DNA of 64,000 nucleotides from Fibrella arboris (lineage in GTDB: Bacteria > Bacteroidota > Bacteroidia > Cytophagales > Spirosomataceae). The stretch is from the NCBI RefSeq assembly GCF_041321095.1, contig NZ_JBGGWE010000017.1, positions 1 to 64,000 of the forward strand. Reading direction: 5' to 3'. The notes under the pieces were generated by a model, which worked only from the letters and a program-made list of their open reading frames with translations, did no database searches and was not told where the DNA came from. Below, piece by piece: positions 8,254 to 16,166 of this stretch (positions are counted from its first letter, which is position 1; each line of letters begins with the position of its first letter). The position numbers were made by a program, and so were the translations under genes.

Positions 8254-8355
8254 AGACTGCCAATCAGTTACTACTTACGTCCAAGCTCTCGGCAATCTGT
8301 ATAAAAATAAGCCTAGAAGCTAAAAATTTGTAATCCACGCAGACTGTATTGAGCA

Positions 8356-8832
8356 ATGTCATACAGCGACCTCTTAGCCCAGCAAGACAAAGAGCTGGAA
8401 CAGCTTCATCAGCGGTTTTATGCCGATCAGGCCATGATCAGAAAACTGCAAGGCGATCATTTCGACCAGACGCGCTATGATGGGCAACTAGAACGGCTGC
8501 AAGCCGATTTCGAGCGTCAGCGCGATGCGATGCAAACCCGTTTCGAGCAAGAGCAAAGAACTCACCTCAACGAGCCTGATCTGCCGCAAGTCGAGAAAAA
8601 GCCGGATATCTCAGAGAGCCAGGACAAGGCCGTTGTGATGATGCAAAACTATAAAAAGCAACAGGCGAACCGAGAACAGAAAAATCAGGAGCCACCACAA
8701 CCGGGCAAACCACTACAAGCCTCCCCGCCGTCAGCCAGTAATCCCAAAGATGAGGACATCAAGAAAATGATGGAGGAGACCAAAAAACGCCGCCAATCCT
8801 GGCAATATAAGCGGGGTGGTCATAAGCGGTAA
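8356..8832 (+). CDS. Coiled-coil protein of unknown function
   Basis: 158 residues, no membrane segment. The first half is a charged coiled coil (LAQQDKELEQLHQRFYADQA) and the second half is Gln/Pro/Lys-rich and probably disordered, ending in a basic KKRRQSWQYKRGGHKR tail that could bind nucleic acid. No family recognised. It lies between the RiPP regulator and the second AbiE locus on the same strand as both, with 100-bp and 180-bp gaps, so it is probably separate. Confidence 0.6.
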   Translation: MSYSDLLAQQDKELEQLHQRFYADQAMIRKLQGDHFDQTRYDGQLERLQADFERQRDAMQTRFEQEQRTHLNEPDLPQVEKKPDISESQDKAVVMMQNYKKQQANREQKNQEPPQPGKPLQASPPSASNPKDEDIKKMMEETKKRRQSWQYKRGGHKR

Positions 8833-8849
8833 GTGCGGTAAGTGTTACG

Positions 8850-8946
8850 CAACAGGTCGTTGCGCTATATCAAACGGAGGCGTTTATATGCTGCTTTTGT
8901 GGAAAATAACAAAACGGGCATATAAACTGAAGGCGTACCTGTTGCA
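8850..8946. repeat. Nested imperfect inverted repeats before second AbiE locus
   Basis: CAACAGGT near 8850 pairs with ACCTGTTG near 8937, and CGTTTATATG near 8882 pairs with CATATAAACT near 8919 inside it. Together they can fold into one long imperfect hairpin. It lies about 70 bases before the antitoxin gene. It may be a terminator of the upstream gene or an operator. Confidence 0.4.
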
Positions 8947-9016
8947 GCATGCTTGACAAGCAAGTCTTTATAGTGCATTCCTCTTTTATGCTATATTTAG
9001 CAGAAAAAGGAAATGT

Positions 9017-9742
9017 ATGAACCTCATCGCCTTTCAGCAAGCCTTTCGTAATAGTGGTGTGATCGAACTCCACGAGGTTCAGAAAGCCTTTCCGAACTTC
9101 CATGTGCGTCGTTTAAGCGACTGGCAAGAGAAAGACTATATCCAAAAGATCATCAACCGGTTTTACCGCTGGACGGATCAACCCGTAACAGAACAATCTG
9201 CGTTCTATACGGCCAATAGGATTTATCGGGATTCTTATATTTCGCTTTGGTCAGCTCTGAGCCATTACGGGCTGATCCCAGAGGGGGTCTATCGAACCTA
9301 TTCGGTCTCGACCCAAAAGACTAAGTCTTTTGAGACACCGTTAGGGGAGATGATTTATAAACACGTCAAACCTGCCTTGTTTTTCGGCTATCGCATCGAG
9401 CGATGGGAGAATAAACCCATTTTGATAGCCGAGCCGGAAAAGGCCATCTTAGATACGCTTTATCTCAATCCACAGTGGCGCGACAGGGCTGATATTGACG
9501 GGTTGCGCCTCAACTGGTCCGTTTTGGCTGACATTGCACAAACGGCTATTATCGAGGAATATGCAGCCTTATATGGCGATCAGCGGGTAACCGCCTTGTC
9601 TCAATATATTATTCAGCAGATGACAATGCTTAGCCTGCCATCCATTCAGACGTCTTTTCCAAGCCATGTGCAACAGGCCAAGCGGTTTATGCTGCGCGAA
9701 TATTTACAATGCCGGATACTGGAAATTCTGTTCAACCAGTGA
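9017..9742 (+). CDS. AbiEi-family antitoxin, second locus
   Basis: 241 codons as read. An N-terminal winged-helix region (1-60, with LHEVQKAFPNFHVRRLSDWQ) is followed by an AbiEi-type domain with SYISLWSALSHYGLIPEGVY, IAEPEKAILDTLYL and a helical end. Such proteins act as antitoxin and repressor. The last 17 codons (from ATG 9689, MLREYLQCRILEILFNQ) match the typical N-terminus of the partner AbiEii toxin, so the antitoxin frame runs into the toxin gene in the same frame. The natural stop has either been lost or lay inside this overlap before the toxin frameshift. The sequence TGCTATATTTAGCA precedes the start. Confidence 0.8.
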   Translation: MNLIAFQQAFRNSGVIELHEVQKAFPNFHVRRLSDWQEKDYIQKIINRFYRWTDQPVTEQSAFYTANRIYRDSYISLWSALSHYGLIPEGVYRTYSVSTQKTKSFETPLGEMIYKHVKPALFFGYRIERWENKPILIAEPEKAILDTLYLNPQWRDRADIDGLRLNWSVLADIAQTAIIEEYAALYGDQRVTALSQYIIQQMTMLSLPSIQTSFPSHVQQAKRFMLREYLQCRILEILFNQ

Positions 9743-10405
9743 TTTTCGCAATCAGTTTGCGTTTCTAGGGGGTACGTGCCTGCGGCTCATCCATGATATC
9801 AGCGGTTTTCGGAAGATTTGGATTTTGACAATTTCAACATCACCGCTGAACAGTTTGATCAGGTATCAGCCGTCATCGCAGAAGGGTTAAAGCTCCAGGG
9901 CTATACCGTCGAGTTTAAAACCATCAATAAAGGAGCGTATCATTGCTACATACGTTTTCCGAAAATGCTGTTTCAGCATGGGCTATCGGGCTACGAACAA
10001 GAGAAGATTCTAATTCAACTGGATACGGAAGCGCAAGAGTTCGACTTTAAACCAGACACCGTATTACTCAACCGGTTCGACACGATTGTCCAAATTTTTA
10101 CGACACCCCTTGACATCATCCTGGCACAGAAATTCTACGCCATCCTCAACCGCCCACGCAACAAAGGCCGTGATTTCTTTGATGTTGTGTTTCTCCTTGG
10201 TCGTGGCATCAAGCCGGATTACCGTTACCTCGCCCAAAAAGTAGGAGTAGAAGACGCCGTAACGTTGAAAGAACGGCTGCTAGATCACTGTGAAACGTTG
10301 GAAATGGACGATATGGCGAAAGATGTAGAACCATTTCTATTCTACAAAGCGGATCGCAATAAGGTAATTCTATTTGCAGATGTCTTGAGACAAGCTGTAC
10401 TGTAA
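9689..10405 (+). pseudogene. AbiEii-family toxin broken by two frameshifts
   Basis: The expected toxin can be read in three pieces: MLREYLQCRILEILFN from 9689; then SDFRNQFAFLGGTCLRLIHD in a second frame with the GG(T) motif; then a long frame from about 9815 beginning with LDFDNFN, which would continue the expected SEDLDFD catalytic motif. The first shift is near 9737-9741. The second is a single missing T in the run at about 9805-9808 (GGTTTTCGG where GGTTTTTCGG would restore the frame). The C-terminal 195 codons (9818-10405) are intact and include LAQKFYAILNRPRNKGRDFF. The breaks separate the two catalytic motifs, so toxin activity is lost unless the shifts are sequencing errors or are bypassed. 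Confidence 0.8.
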
Positions 10406-10518
10406 CGAATTGCCATCCATCCCTGATCAAACCAAATTAATTCTTAATAACTAAGGAGGAAGTTGGTTTAACAAGAAGGTTCACAGTCCCATTTTAGAAA
10501 CTGATAAAATGAAAAAGA

Positions 10519-11181
10519 TCATTTTTTTGACACACGATTAGTTGCTACTGAGTAATGCGCATGACTATGATCAAAGTTAAAAGGATCTGCTAACACACAA
10601 TTATGAGATCCCTTAAACTCACTTTCTAGCCAAGAAACTAGGTCTAAAGCTGGATCGATATCAAAAACCCGATGACCGATAGCATTCTTATAATTAAGTG
10701 CAGATAAAAGGTTTTGTGGAATAACCGGCGCGGAACTGCCAAAGTAGAAAAAATAATTTGATACTAATATGTTTCGAGATTTTGTGTCCCTGGTCAGATT
10801 GTATTGATTTATAGTTCCATCTTCCATACTGTGATGGGAGTGAGCTTGCTGCCATGTATTGTCATTATTCAGAAAATAAATATTGTCGCCTAACATCATT
10901 TTTTTACTTCCATTACGCACCGGCTTTTTATCATTGAACTCCTCTGATAGCCAGTACTCATTGAAAGTCATTTTTCGAGTTACTTTCATCGCAAAAATAC
11001 AACGACCAGAAGCTTTCAGCTTGCTACCACCGAGACCAAAAATCCAATCCCCTATTTTAGCAGTGCTTCTAATGCCAGGCTTACAAGTAGCAAGTGTACA
11101 TACCCCATGAAATGGATTTGGTGCAAAACCAAAATCGCGATCAACTACGTAGATATAAACTCTTGGCATAAAAATCAACAA
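10519..11181 (-). CDS. Nmad2-like nucleotide-modification-associated protein
   Basis: 220 residues. The N-terminal half carries the family pattern: YVVDRDFGFAPNPFHG, CTLATCKPGIR, KIGDWIFGLGG, then GDNIYF and QAHSHHS. This agrees with the Nmad2 domain (nucleotide modification associated domain 2), described by comparative genomics near DNA-base hypermodification enzymes. No enzymatic activity has been assigned by experiment that I can name. It is the last gene of the six-gene Thoeris-linked operon and overlaps the upstream TIR gene by 7 bases. A start at residue 5 (MPRVYIY) is also possible. Role inferred: binding or altering a modified nucleotide. Confidence 0.75.
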   Translation of the reverse strand: MLIFMPRVYIYVVDRDFGFAPNPFHGVCTLATCKPGIRSTAKIGDWIFGLGGSKLKASGRCIFAMKVTRKMTFNEYWLSEEFNDKKPVRNGSKKMMLGDNIYFLNNDNTWQQAHSHHSMEDGTINQYNLTRDTKSRNILVSNYFFYFGSSAPVIPQNLLSALNYKNAIGHRVFDIDPALDLVSWLESEFKGSHNCVLADPFNFDHSHAHYSVATNRVSKK

Positions 11182-11669
11182 TTGGATGAAGTACCCTTAT
11201 TAGGTGCAGGCCGAGTACTGCCATCAGAAGATTGAAAAATATTCTTTCCATCTATTGCGTCCATAATGCTATCGGTATTCCATTTTACGATTGCTGAACT
11301 GTACTTTTCTAAACTAGGTGGCACATCTACTTCAGTACCACCACGCAAATAAACGCCCACAATTCTCTTACCTTGTTCATTCGCTTTATCAATTTCCCAA
11401 TTAACCCAAGGCCTACTGTGAGTATCTTTCCCTATTAAGACAACGACTGTACCCGCCCAAGAAATCTTCATTCTTAGAATGCGCTCAATAACCTTATTGC
11501 TTACCTTCTTTTCATCCATACGCCTTTGGTTTTCAGGCTTCATACGAACAGAGCTGTTTCTAACATCAAAGCCACGCCCAGAAAGAAGTTTTGTTAGATT
11601 AGATACTTGTTCATCATCTTTATGATGATGACTTATAAAAAAATGCCTGCGTTTGCTCTCGTTTGACAT
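11175..11669 (-). CDS. Second TIR-domain protein (ThsB-like)
   Basis: 164 residues, one TIR/DUF1863-like domain. It starts with HFFISHHHKDDEQVSNL, has the central strand GTVVVLIG (73-80) and SRPWVNWEIDKA with the conserved Glu at residue 92, the position of the catalytic Glu in TIR NADases and ThsB proteins. The last 20 residues are low complexity. ThsB proteins detect phage infection and make a cyclic ADP-ribose-type signal that activates ThsA. This copy lies between two nucleotide-modification genes rather than next to ThsA, which suggests a different trigger. It overlaps the upstream gene by 37 bases and the downstream gene by 7. Confidence 0.85.
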   Translation of the reverse strand: MSNESKRRHFFISHHHKDDEQVSNLTKLLSGRGFDVRNSSVRMKPENQRRMDEKKVSNKVIERILRMKISWAGTVVVLIGKDTHSRPWVNWEIDKANEQGKRIVGVYLRGGTEVDVPPSLEKYSSAIVKWNTDSIMDAIDGKNIFQSSDGSTRPAPNKGTSSNC

Positions 11670-12649
11670 GTCTTGTCTAATTTATCGTTTAAATTCCATT
11701 TAGGCGGAAAGAACAACGCAACAGGTGCTTTCGCCAACAAGTATTTTTGCTTTATTCTTGATTTTCCTGATGCTGCATTAAGATCTGGATTAGTTACCCT
11801 GAGATATTTGTCAACTTCGCAGAAAAGATTCTGACAGTCAATTAGTTGAAGAGTTCTTCCCCATAAAGTAGGCAGAGGTAAGCCAAGTCTTTTACATTCA
11901 TTTTCTTGATTATCAGCCATCATTTTAATTATATCTTCGTAGCTATAATCACCAAGAGTAGAAAAACACTTCAAGATACCGTTTTTCGCTCCTGGCCCCG
12001 CAACAACAAAATCCATTTCCGAAAAATTTGTTATTGAGCTGTAGTTAAGATCAATCGTGTATTGAAATGCAAGGAAGCTACCAAATGATGGATATGATAA
12101 CAATATGTTATAAACTCCCTCAAGAGATTTACTTTCAGTTATCTTATCAAAGACTCTGTCATCCATCATCTTAGCTAATAGAGCCAAGTGATTTGTATGC
12201 TTATACTTGAAGCCAAATACATTACCCGCTGAAGGCATGATGTAAGCAGCTGAATATATTGTCTGCTTATTTGCCATACGGGCTGTTAATAGATTGTCAT
12301 AATCGTTTACTGAAAAGTTTCTTGAAGATATGTTTCCTAGTTCTTTATCAAGATAGTTATAAGTCTCAATTTTATTGAAAATTTTAAAAAGTAGTGTTTT
12401 AAAGAAAACCTCTTGTGCATCATGGTCCTTAGAGTACTGGAGGCTTATTAAATATTGGCTGACCCTATCTGAAGCTCTAAAAATATTGGTAAATCTATTA
12501 TCTCTGATTACCGGATCATTGGTCCAGGGACCAAATGGATCTGTTAAACGTCTAGTAAATACTTCGTTTCTATCAACCGCAAACTTCCAATATGCTTCGT
12601 ACACATTAGACTTCTGAGGCTTAGATAATTTCACAAAATGAGTTCGCAT
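11633..12649 (-). CDS. 5-hmdU DNA kinase helical-domain-like protein
   Basis: 338 residues, largely helical. The N-terminal third follows the helical domain of 5-hydroxymethyl-dU DNA kinases and related thymine-hypermodification proteins: YWKFAVDRNEVFTRRL, PWTNDPVIRDNRFTNIFRA, DRVSQYLI and LLFKIFNKIETYNYL. No P-loop (GxxxxGK[ST]) is visible, so the kinase half of the phage enzymes is absent. The family is related to DNA-glycosylase-like proteins acting on modified thymine. A role in recognising or removing modified bases is inference. It lies 23 bases after the MazG-like gene and its 3' end overlaps the second TIR gene. Confidence 0.7.
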   Translation of the reverse strand: MRTHFVKLSKPQKSNVYEAYWKFAVDRNEVFTRRLTDPFGPWTNDPVIRDNRFTNIFRASDRVSQYLISLQYSKDHDAQEVFFKTLLFKIFNKIETYNYLDKELGNISSRNFSVNDYDNLLTARMANKQTIYSAAYIMPSAGNVFGFKYKHTNHLALLAKMMDDRVFDKITESKSLEGVYNILLSYPSFGSFLAFQYTIDLNYSSITNFSEMDFVVAGPGAKNGILKCFSTLGDYSYEDIIKMMADNQENECKRLGLPLPTLWGRTLQLIDCQNLFCEVDKYLRVTNPDLNAASGKSRIKQKYLLAKAPVALFFPPKWNLNDKLDKTCQTRANAGIFL

Positions 12650-12672
12650 TGTAAAATGTAAAAATTGTAAGG

Positions 12673-13560
12673 CTATCTGCCTAAGTATTTTAATTGGCGC
12701 GCTTTAGGTGAAACCAAAACTTTGCCGCCTTTACTATCGACCACTTGATGAAATACTTTATAAGATTCAACAATCGTTTTCTCCCACTGATAAGAACTCA
12801 CTGCTGCGACCTCCAAGTCTACTACCAACTGCTTAACAGTATTAAGAAGTTCAGTATCAATCCGATCACTAGACTTTAGCATTTTATTGCCTTTCGCATA
12901 GTTGTAAATTATTAATGTAACAGCCTCTTCAGCCACTTGTGGCCTACCTCTATCTTCTGTTTCTAATGCTAGTGCATCACTCCTTCTTTTAAGTTGCATT
13001 AAACTTCTCAACACTGGCGACCAACCTAGGTATGCTATATATCCTAAGTGAAATACATCGTGATAGCGATAATTATTTGGTTTCTTTGAATTATCTGTCA
13101 AAGTATCCCCCAAATCTATTTGTTCTCCTGATGCCTCTTTTTCCCATACCATCTTAACAGTTGAAAAATATTCTCCTTGCTCTTCTATAAAGTTAATGAC
13201 AAAATTGTCAGGAAATTTTTCTTCATATTTCTCATCAAATCTAGGAATATTTAATAAATCAAGCTCTTCGAAGCGATCATGGGTTTTTAATAAATTAACT
13301 TCAGCGATCTCTTCCAAAGAAATGTTATAATGTGATGCTATTGCGGATATATACCATAATACATCTCCTAGCTCTTCCTTTAATTTGTCTTCAAAGCTAC
13401 CAAAACCAACGCCGTCACGAATTGATTTCTTTAAAGTTGTTAAAACTGAACCCGCCTCTCCTGCCAATCCTAAATAGCCTAGAAAGTAATTTTCTTGATC
13501 CTTAGAATTGTAAGTTTGAACTGTTGATTTTGATTTATTCTGATACTCGTCTAGTGTCAT
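12673..13560 (-). CDS. MazG-like nucleotide pyrophosphohydrolase with C-terminal extension
   Basis: 295 residues. Residues 20-95 form an all-alpha MazG domain: GYLGLAGEAGSVLTTLKK and KEELGDVLWYISAIASHYNI. The second metal site E63-x-x-D66 is present. The first site reads E35-A-G-S38 where ExxE is usual, so one metal-binding Glu appears replaced by Ser. Residues 120-290 form a second helical domain with YHDVFHLGYIAYLGWSPVLR and GRPQVAEEAVTLIIYNYA, matching the MazG C-terminal domain found near base-modification genes. Known family role: hydrolysis of non-canonical or excess dNTPs to monophosphates. It follows thsB by 16 bases in the same operon. Confidence 0.82.
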   Translation of the reverse strand: MTLDEYQNKSKSTVQTYNSKDQENYFLGYLGLAGEAGSVLTTLKKSIRDGVGFGSFEDKLKEELGDVLWYISAIASHYNISLEEIAEVNLLKTHDRFEELDLLNIPRFDEKYEEKFPDNFVINFIEEQGEYFSTVKMVWEKEASGEQIDLGDTLTDNSKKPNNYRYHDVFHLGYIAYLGWSPVLRSLMQLKRRSDALALETEDRGRPQVAEEAVTLIIYNYAKGNKMLKSSDRIDTELLNTVKQLVVDLEVAAVSSYQWEKTIVESYKVFHQVVDSKGGKVLVSPKARQLKYLGR

Positions 13561-13576
13561 AACATTATGTTTAAAA

Positions 13577-14065
13577 TTACCGTCCTACTAATTGAGCAGC
13601 TGTTTCAACCCAATTGTTAATGTTATTGCGTCCATCATCGTTTATCCAATGGTAAGTTAAATATGCACTATAGCGGATTAACTCTATACCATTCTGGTCA
13701 AAGGCATTGTTCAATGGGTTTGTACTTGGTAGGTCTACTTGATGACTCATAGTTTTCATACCATTCATATTGACTGCAATAATGCCCCTTTTTTCTTTAT
13801 GAGCCTTCTCCAGCTCATACTTAACCCAAGGCCGTAGATGCGTTTCAAGTCCAAAACACAAAATCACAACTGAGGTACCTTCCATGTTGCTATCGATCCA
13901 TTTCTTTATCGCAATTGGGCCAGTTCTTTCAATTGATTCCCATTCTGATTTTGGCAAAAACGGCGTTTTTATAAAATGTTGAGTAATGCTATTACACTCT
14001 CTTATTTGAGAAACACGATGAGAATCTCTCTCATAGTGAAAACTAAAAAACACTTTACGTGCCAT
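13577..14065 (-). CDS. thsB: ThsB, Thoeris TIR sensor
   Basis: 162 residues, a single TIR-like (DUF1863) domain. KVFFSFHYERDSHRVSQIR at the N-terminus is the ThsB hallmark. The central strand SVVILCFG is followed by LRPWVKYELEKAH with the conserved Glu at residue 84. Known role: on phage infection ThsB uses NAD to make a cyclic ADP-ribose isomer that activates ThsA. The gene begins one base after the thsA stop, so the pair is tightly coupled. Confidence 0.92.
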   Translation of the reverse strand: MARKVFFSFHYERDSHRVSQIRECNSITQHFIKTPFLPKSEWESIERTGPIAIKKWIDSNMEGTSVVILCFGLETHLRPWVKYELEKAHKEKRGIIAVNMNGMKTMSHQVDLPSTNPLNNAFDQNGIELIRYSAYLTYHWINDDGRNNINNWVETAAQLVGR

Positions 14066-14066
14066 T

Positions 14067-15506
14067 CTATTTTCCGTTTATGATTTTAATAATTTCCAAA
14101 ACTGTTTTTATATGATCTTTTAGGGTCTTTGTTGGGTCTCCTAAAGATAAGTAGTACGGTTCTATGTTTCTTAAACTTGGATAATACGTATCGAAATTAT
14201 TTTTAACTTCCTCCCATAAGTTATGAGAAACACTGCCGGTAACACCAACTGCAATTGGCAACACACCTTGAGATATAGCAATATCGAATTCTTTCTTTAC
14301 ACCATCTGCTAAAACAATATTCCCAGAAGATCGATCAATCTTATTGCCGAAAACAAAGATAGATATGCCTGCAAAAGAGATCATTCTCTGCCTATATTCA
14401 TGCCATAGTTCTGGTAAATCCTTACTTCCCGTTTTGACTTGAGGGAATGGTCTCATTATTAACTGATCCTCGTTATATTTTTTGGGTGAGCTATAAATAG
14501 CTTCTAAAGCACCGTTAATTACAGCACTTCCTATACCAAGTCCAAAGCCATTTACTACGGAGTACTTCTGTTTAATCAGGTCTTTGCTTAAGCTGTGAAC
14601 GAATTCCAAGGATTCTTGCTCTGTATATGGTGTATAATCAGCAGCACTCCCAGAGATGAATACAGTATTCTGCTTAAACCTCTTTTCGATTTCCAACAGG
14701 ATATCTGTTATTTCTGAATATTCTTCAACAGCTACAGTTTGAATCTGAAACCGCTTTAAATCAGAGATCATTAACGATTGTCTGCGCGTTGCGTAATCAT
14801 GTTCAGCGTCATCCTTGAAATCTCGTCTGTTAACTTTTCTGATAATACAATAATGTGGACGTGAGTTACTGTCTAAAAACAACTTTACGCGGCTTAAAAC
14901 ATAATCAAGGTTCGGGTCTGTAAAGCTAAAACCTAAGAAAAGAAAGGTTTTTGATATTAAATCTGAGCTGAGAGTAGTTATAAAACCTTCATGTTTTCGA
15001 TGATATTGCTCATAGTCATCTTTCGTTAATATCGCGTGCTGAGGATGTTTTGCATCGCCATGCATCTTGTAAACCACTGCTTCCCTTTTATAGAGAGGAT
15101 TGGCTAACTGAGAAGGTGTATGTTTTACATCTACTCGTTTTGCGGATTCCTCTAGAGAGTCTTCTAAGAGAGAATCGTAGTTGGTCGTCCAAAAAGTACG
15201 TATTGGAAGTCTCGCCAAGATCTTGTGATTTTCTGTTAGTTCAGCTTTCTCGGTAAACTCTTCAATAATCTTTTGATTTAATCGACCTCTTCCACCTCTT
15301 TCATTGACGTGGAACTGCGCTAGCGAAATAAGATCAGACTCTTTATCTATTTCTAAATCAAGATCTTGAGCGATCTCTCGCAAAAGACCTCGCCAATCTA
15401 CGTATCCTGCCCCCACTGATAACCCTGCCCCTGCGAAAATTGCAGCATCACCGTTTATTAAATGTTTTAAATAGTCATTTATAAAACTTTCTTGTTGGGT
15501 TGTCAT
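14067..15506 (-). CDS. thsA: ThsA, Thoeris SIR2-SLOG effector
   Basis: 479 residues, close to the known ThsA length. The SIR2 domain (about 10-275) has FAGAGLSVGAG, WTTNYD with Asn 109 and YKMHGD with His 149, the residues required for NAD cleavage in characterised ThsA (N112 and H152 in Bacillus cereus). The C-terminal SLOG domain (about 282-479) starts with TVFISGSAADY and has VNGFGLGIGSAV, the pocket that binds the signal made by ThsB. Known role: NAD depletion and abortive infection. It is the first gene of a six-gene minus-strand operon; about 58 bases separate it from the next upstream gene. Confidence 0.93.
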   Translation of the reverse strand: MTTQQESFINDYLKHLINGDAAIFAGAGLSVGAGYVDWRGLLREIAQDLDLEIDKESDLISLAQFHVNERGGRGRLNQKIIEEFTEKAELTENHKILARLPIRTFWTTNYDSLLEDSLEESAKRVDVKHTPSQLANPLYKREAVVYKMHGDAKHPQHAILTKDDYEQYHRKHEGFITTLSSDLISKTFLFLGFSFTDPNLDYVLSRVKLFLDSNSRPHYCIIRKVNRRDFKDDAEHDYATRRQSLMISDLKRFQIQTVAVEEYSEITDILLEIEKRFKQNTVFISGSAADYTPYTEQESLEFVHSLSKDLIKQKYSVVNGFGLGIGSAVINGALEAIYSSPKKYNEDQLIMRPFPQVKTGSKDLPELWHEYRQRMISFAGISIFVFGNKIDRSSGNIVLADGVKKEFDIAISQGVLPIAVGVTGSVSHNLWEEVKNNFDTYYPSLRNIEPYYLSLGDPTKTLKDHIKTVLEIIKIINGK

Positions 15507-15564
15507 TCTAGAGTTTTTAAGTTTGATTTAGGAATTTATTTTCTAATTTAGAAATGTCCTAACG

Positions 15565-15807
15565 TTATCGTCTTTTCTTTACCGCTACTCTCTGCTTGGT
15601 CCGAATAGCTTTTATCTCGGCCATTAGTGTTTCGCGTTGATGCTGTTCCTTGCCTTGCTGCATGGCTCTGGTGTAGTCATTAGTCGTATTGCCAGCTTGC
15701 TGTGCCTGTAAGAGCTTGTTGAGTAGTTCCGGCTCATGCTTCGATAGCTGGTAGCCATGATTGAAACCCTTTAAAAACTCTGGTGATGGTTCGTCTTCGT
15801 CAGTCAT
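15565..15807 (-). CDS. Small hydrophilic protein near the integrase
   Basis: 80 residues, charged and helical, with FLKGFNHGYQLSKHEPELL near the start and a very basic end (KQRVAVKKRR). No family assigned. It starts 2 bases after the stop of the HTH gene upstream, so the two form an operon. Small partners like this often accompany excisionase-type genes on Bacteroidota elements. Its job is unknown. Confidence 0.65.
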   Translation of the reverse strand: MTDEDEPSPEFLKGFNHGYQLSKHEPELLNKLLQAQQAGNTTNDYTRAMQQGKEQHQRETLMAEIKAIRTKQRVAVKKRR

Positions 15808-15809
15808 GG

Positions 15810-16079
15810 CTAGAAGGTGCTTTTGGCGTGACGGTTCAAGTACGCCTCGATTGAATCAGTGTCGTACAAAATGATCTTCTTCTCTGGCTGGGTAAAACGG
15901 ATGCTGCCCTCATCACGCAGCTTCTGCAATGTGGTCTTGCTTTGAATGCGCAAGCGTTGCATAGCCTCGCTGCCGGAAATCCACTTATCGTCTCGGACGT
16001 TCTGTTGCTGCTGAATACGCTCTACCACCTTGTCAATCAAGGCGTAAAACGCATCGTCTTGGAGGCATATTACTTCCAT
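15810..16079 (-). CDS. Excisionase-like HTH protein
   Basis: 89 residues. A helical N-terminus precedes a MerR/excisionase-type winged HTH: WISGSEAMQRLRIQSKTTLQ, KLRDEGSIRFTQ, ILYDTDSIEAYL. This layout matches small HTH_17-type proteins next to tyrosine integrases in Bacteroidota islands, where they act as directionality factors or local regulators. It lies 87 bases downstream of the integrase on the same strand. Confidence 0.8.
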   Translation of the reverse strand: MEVICLQDDAFYALIDKVVERIQQQQNVRDDKWISGSEAMQRLRIQSKTTLQKLRDEGSIRFTQPEKKIILYDTDSIEAYLNRHAKSTF

Positions 16080-16166
16080 TAGGAGGGACGCGGCTTAGCC
16101 GCGCTAAGGTGTGGCAGACCATAGCAAGGTAGCGATTCTTTGCAAAATTCAAAAGTACGAATCTGG

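Noticed and set aside
11633..12649. Active hmdU DNA kinase
   Set aside because: No P-loop could be found; only the helical part resembles those enzymes.
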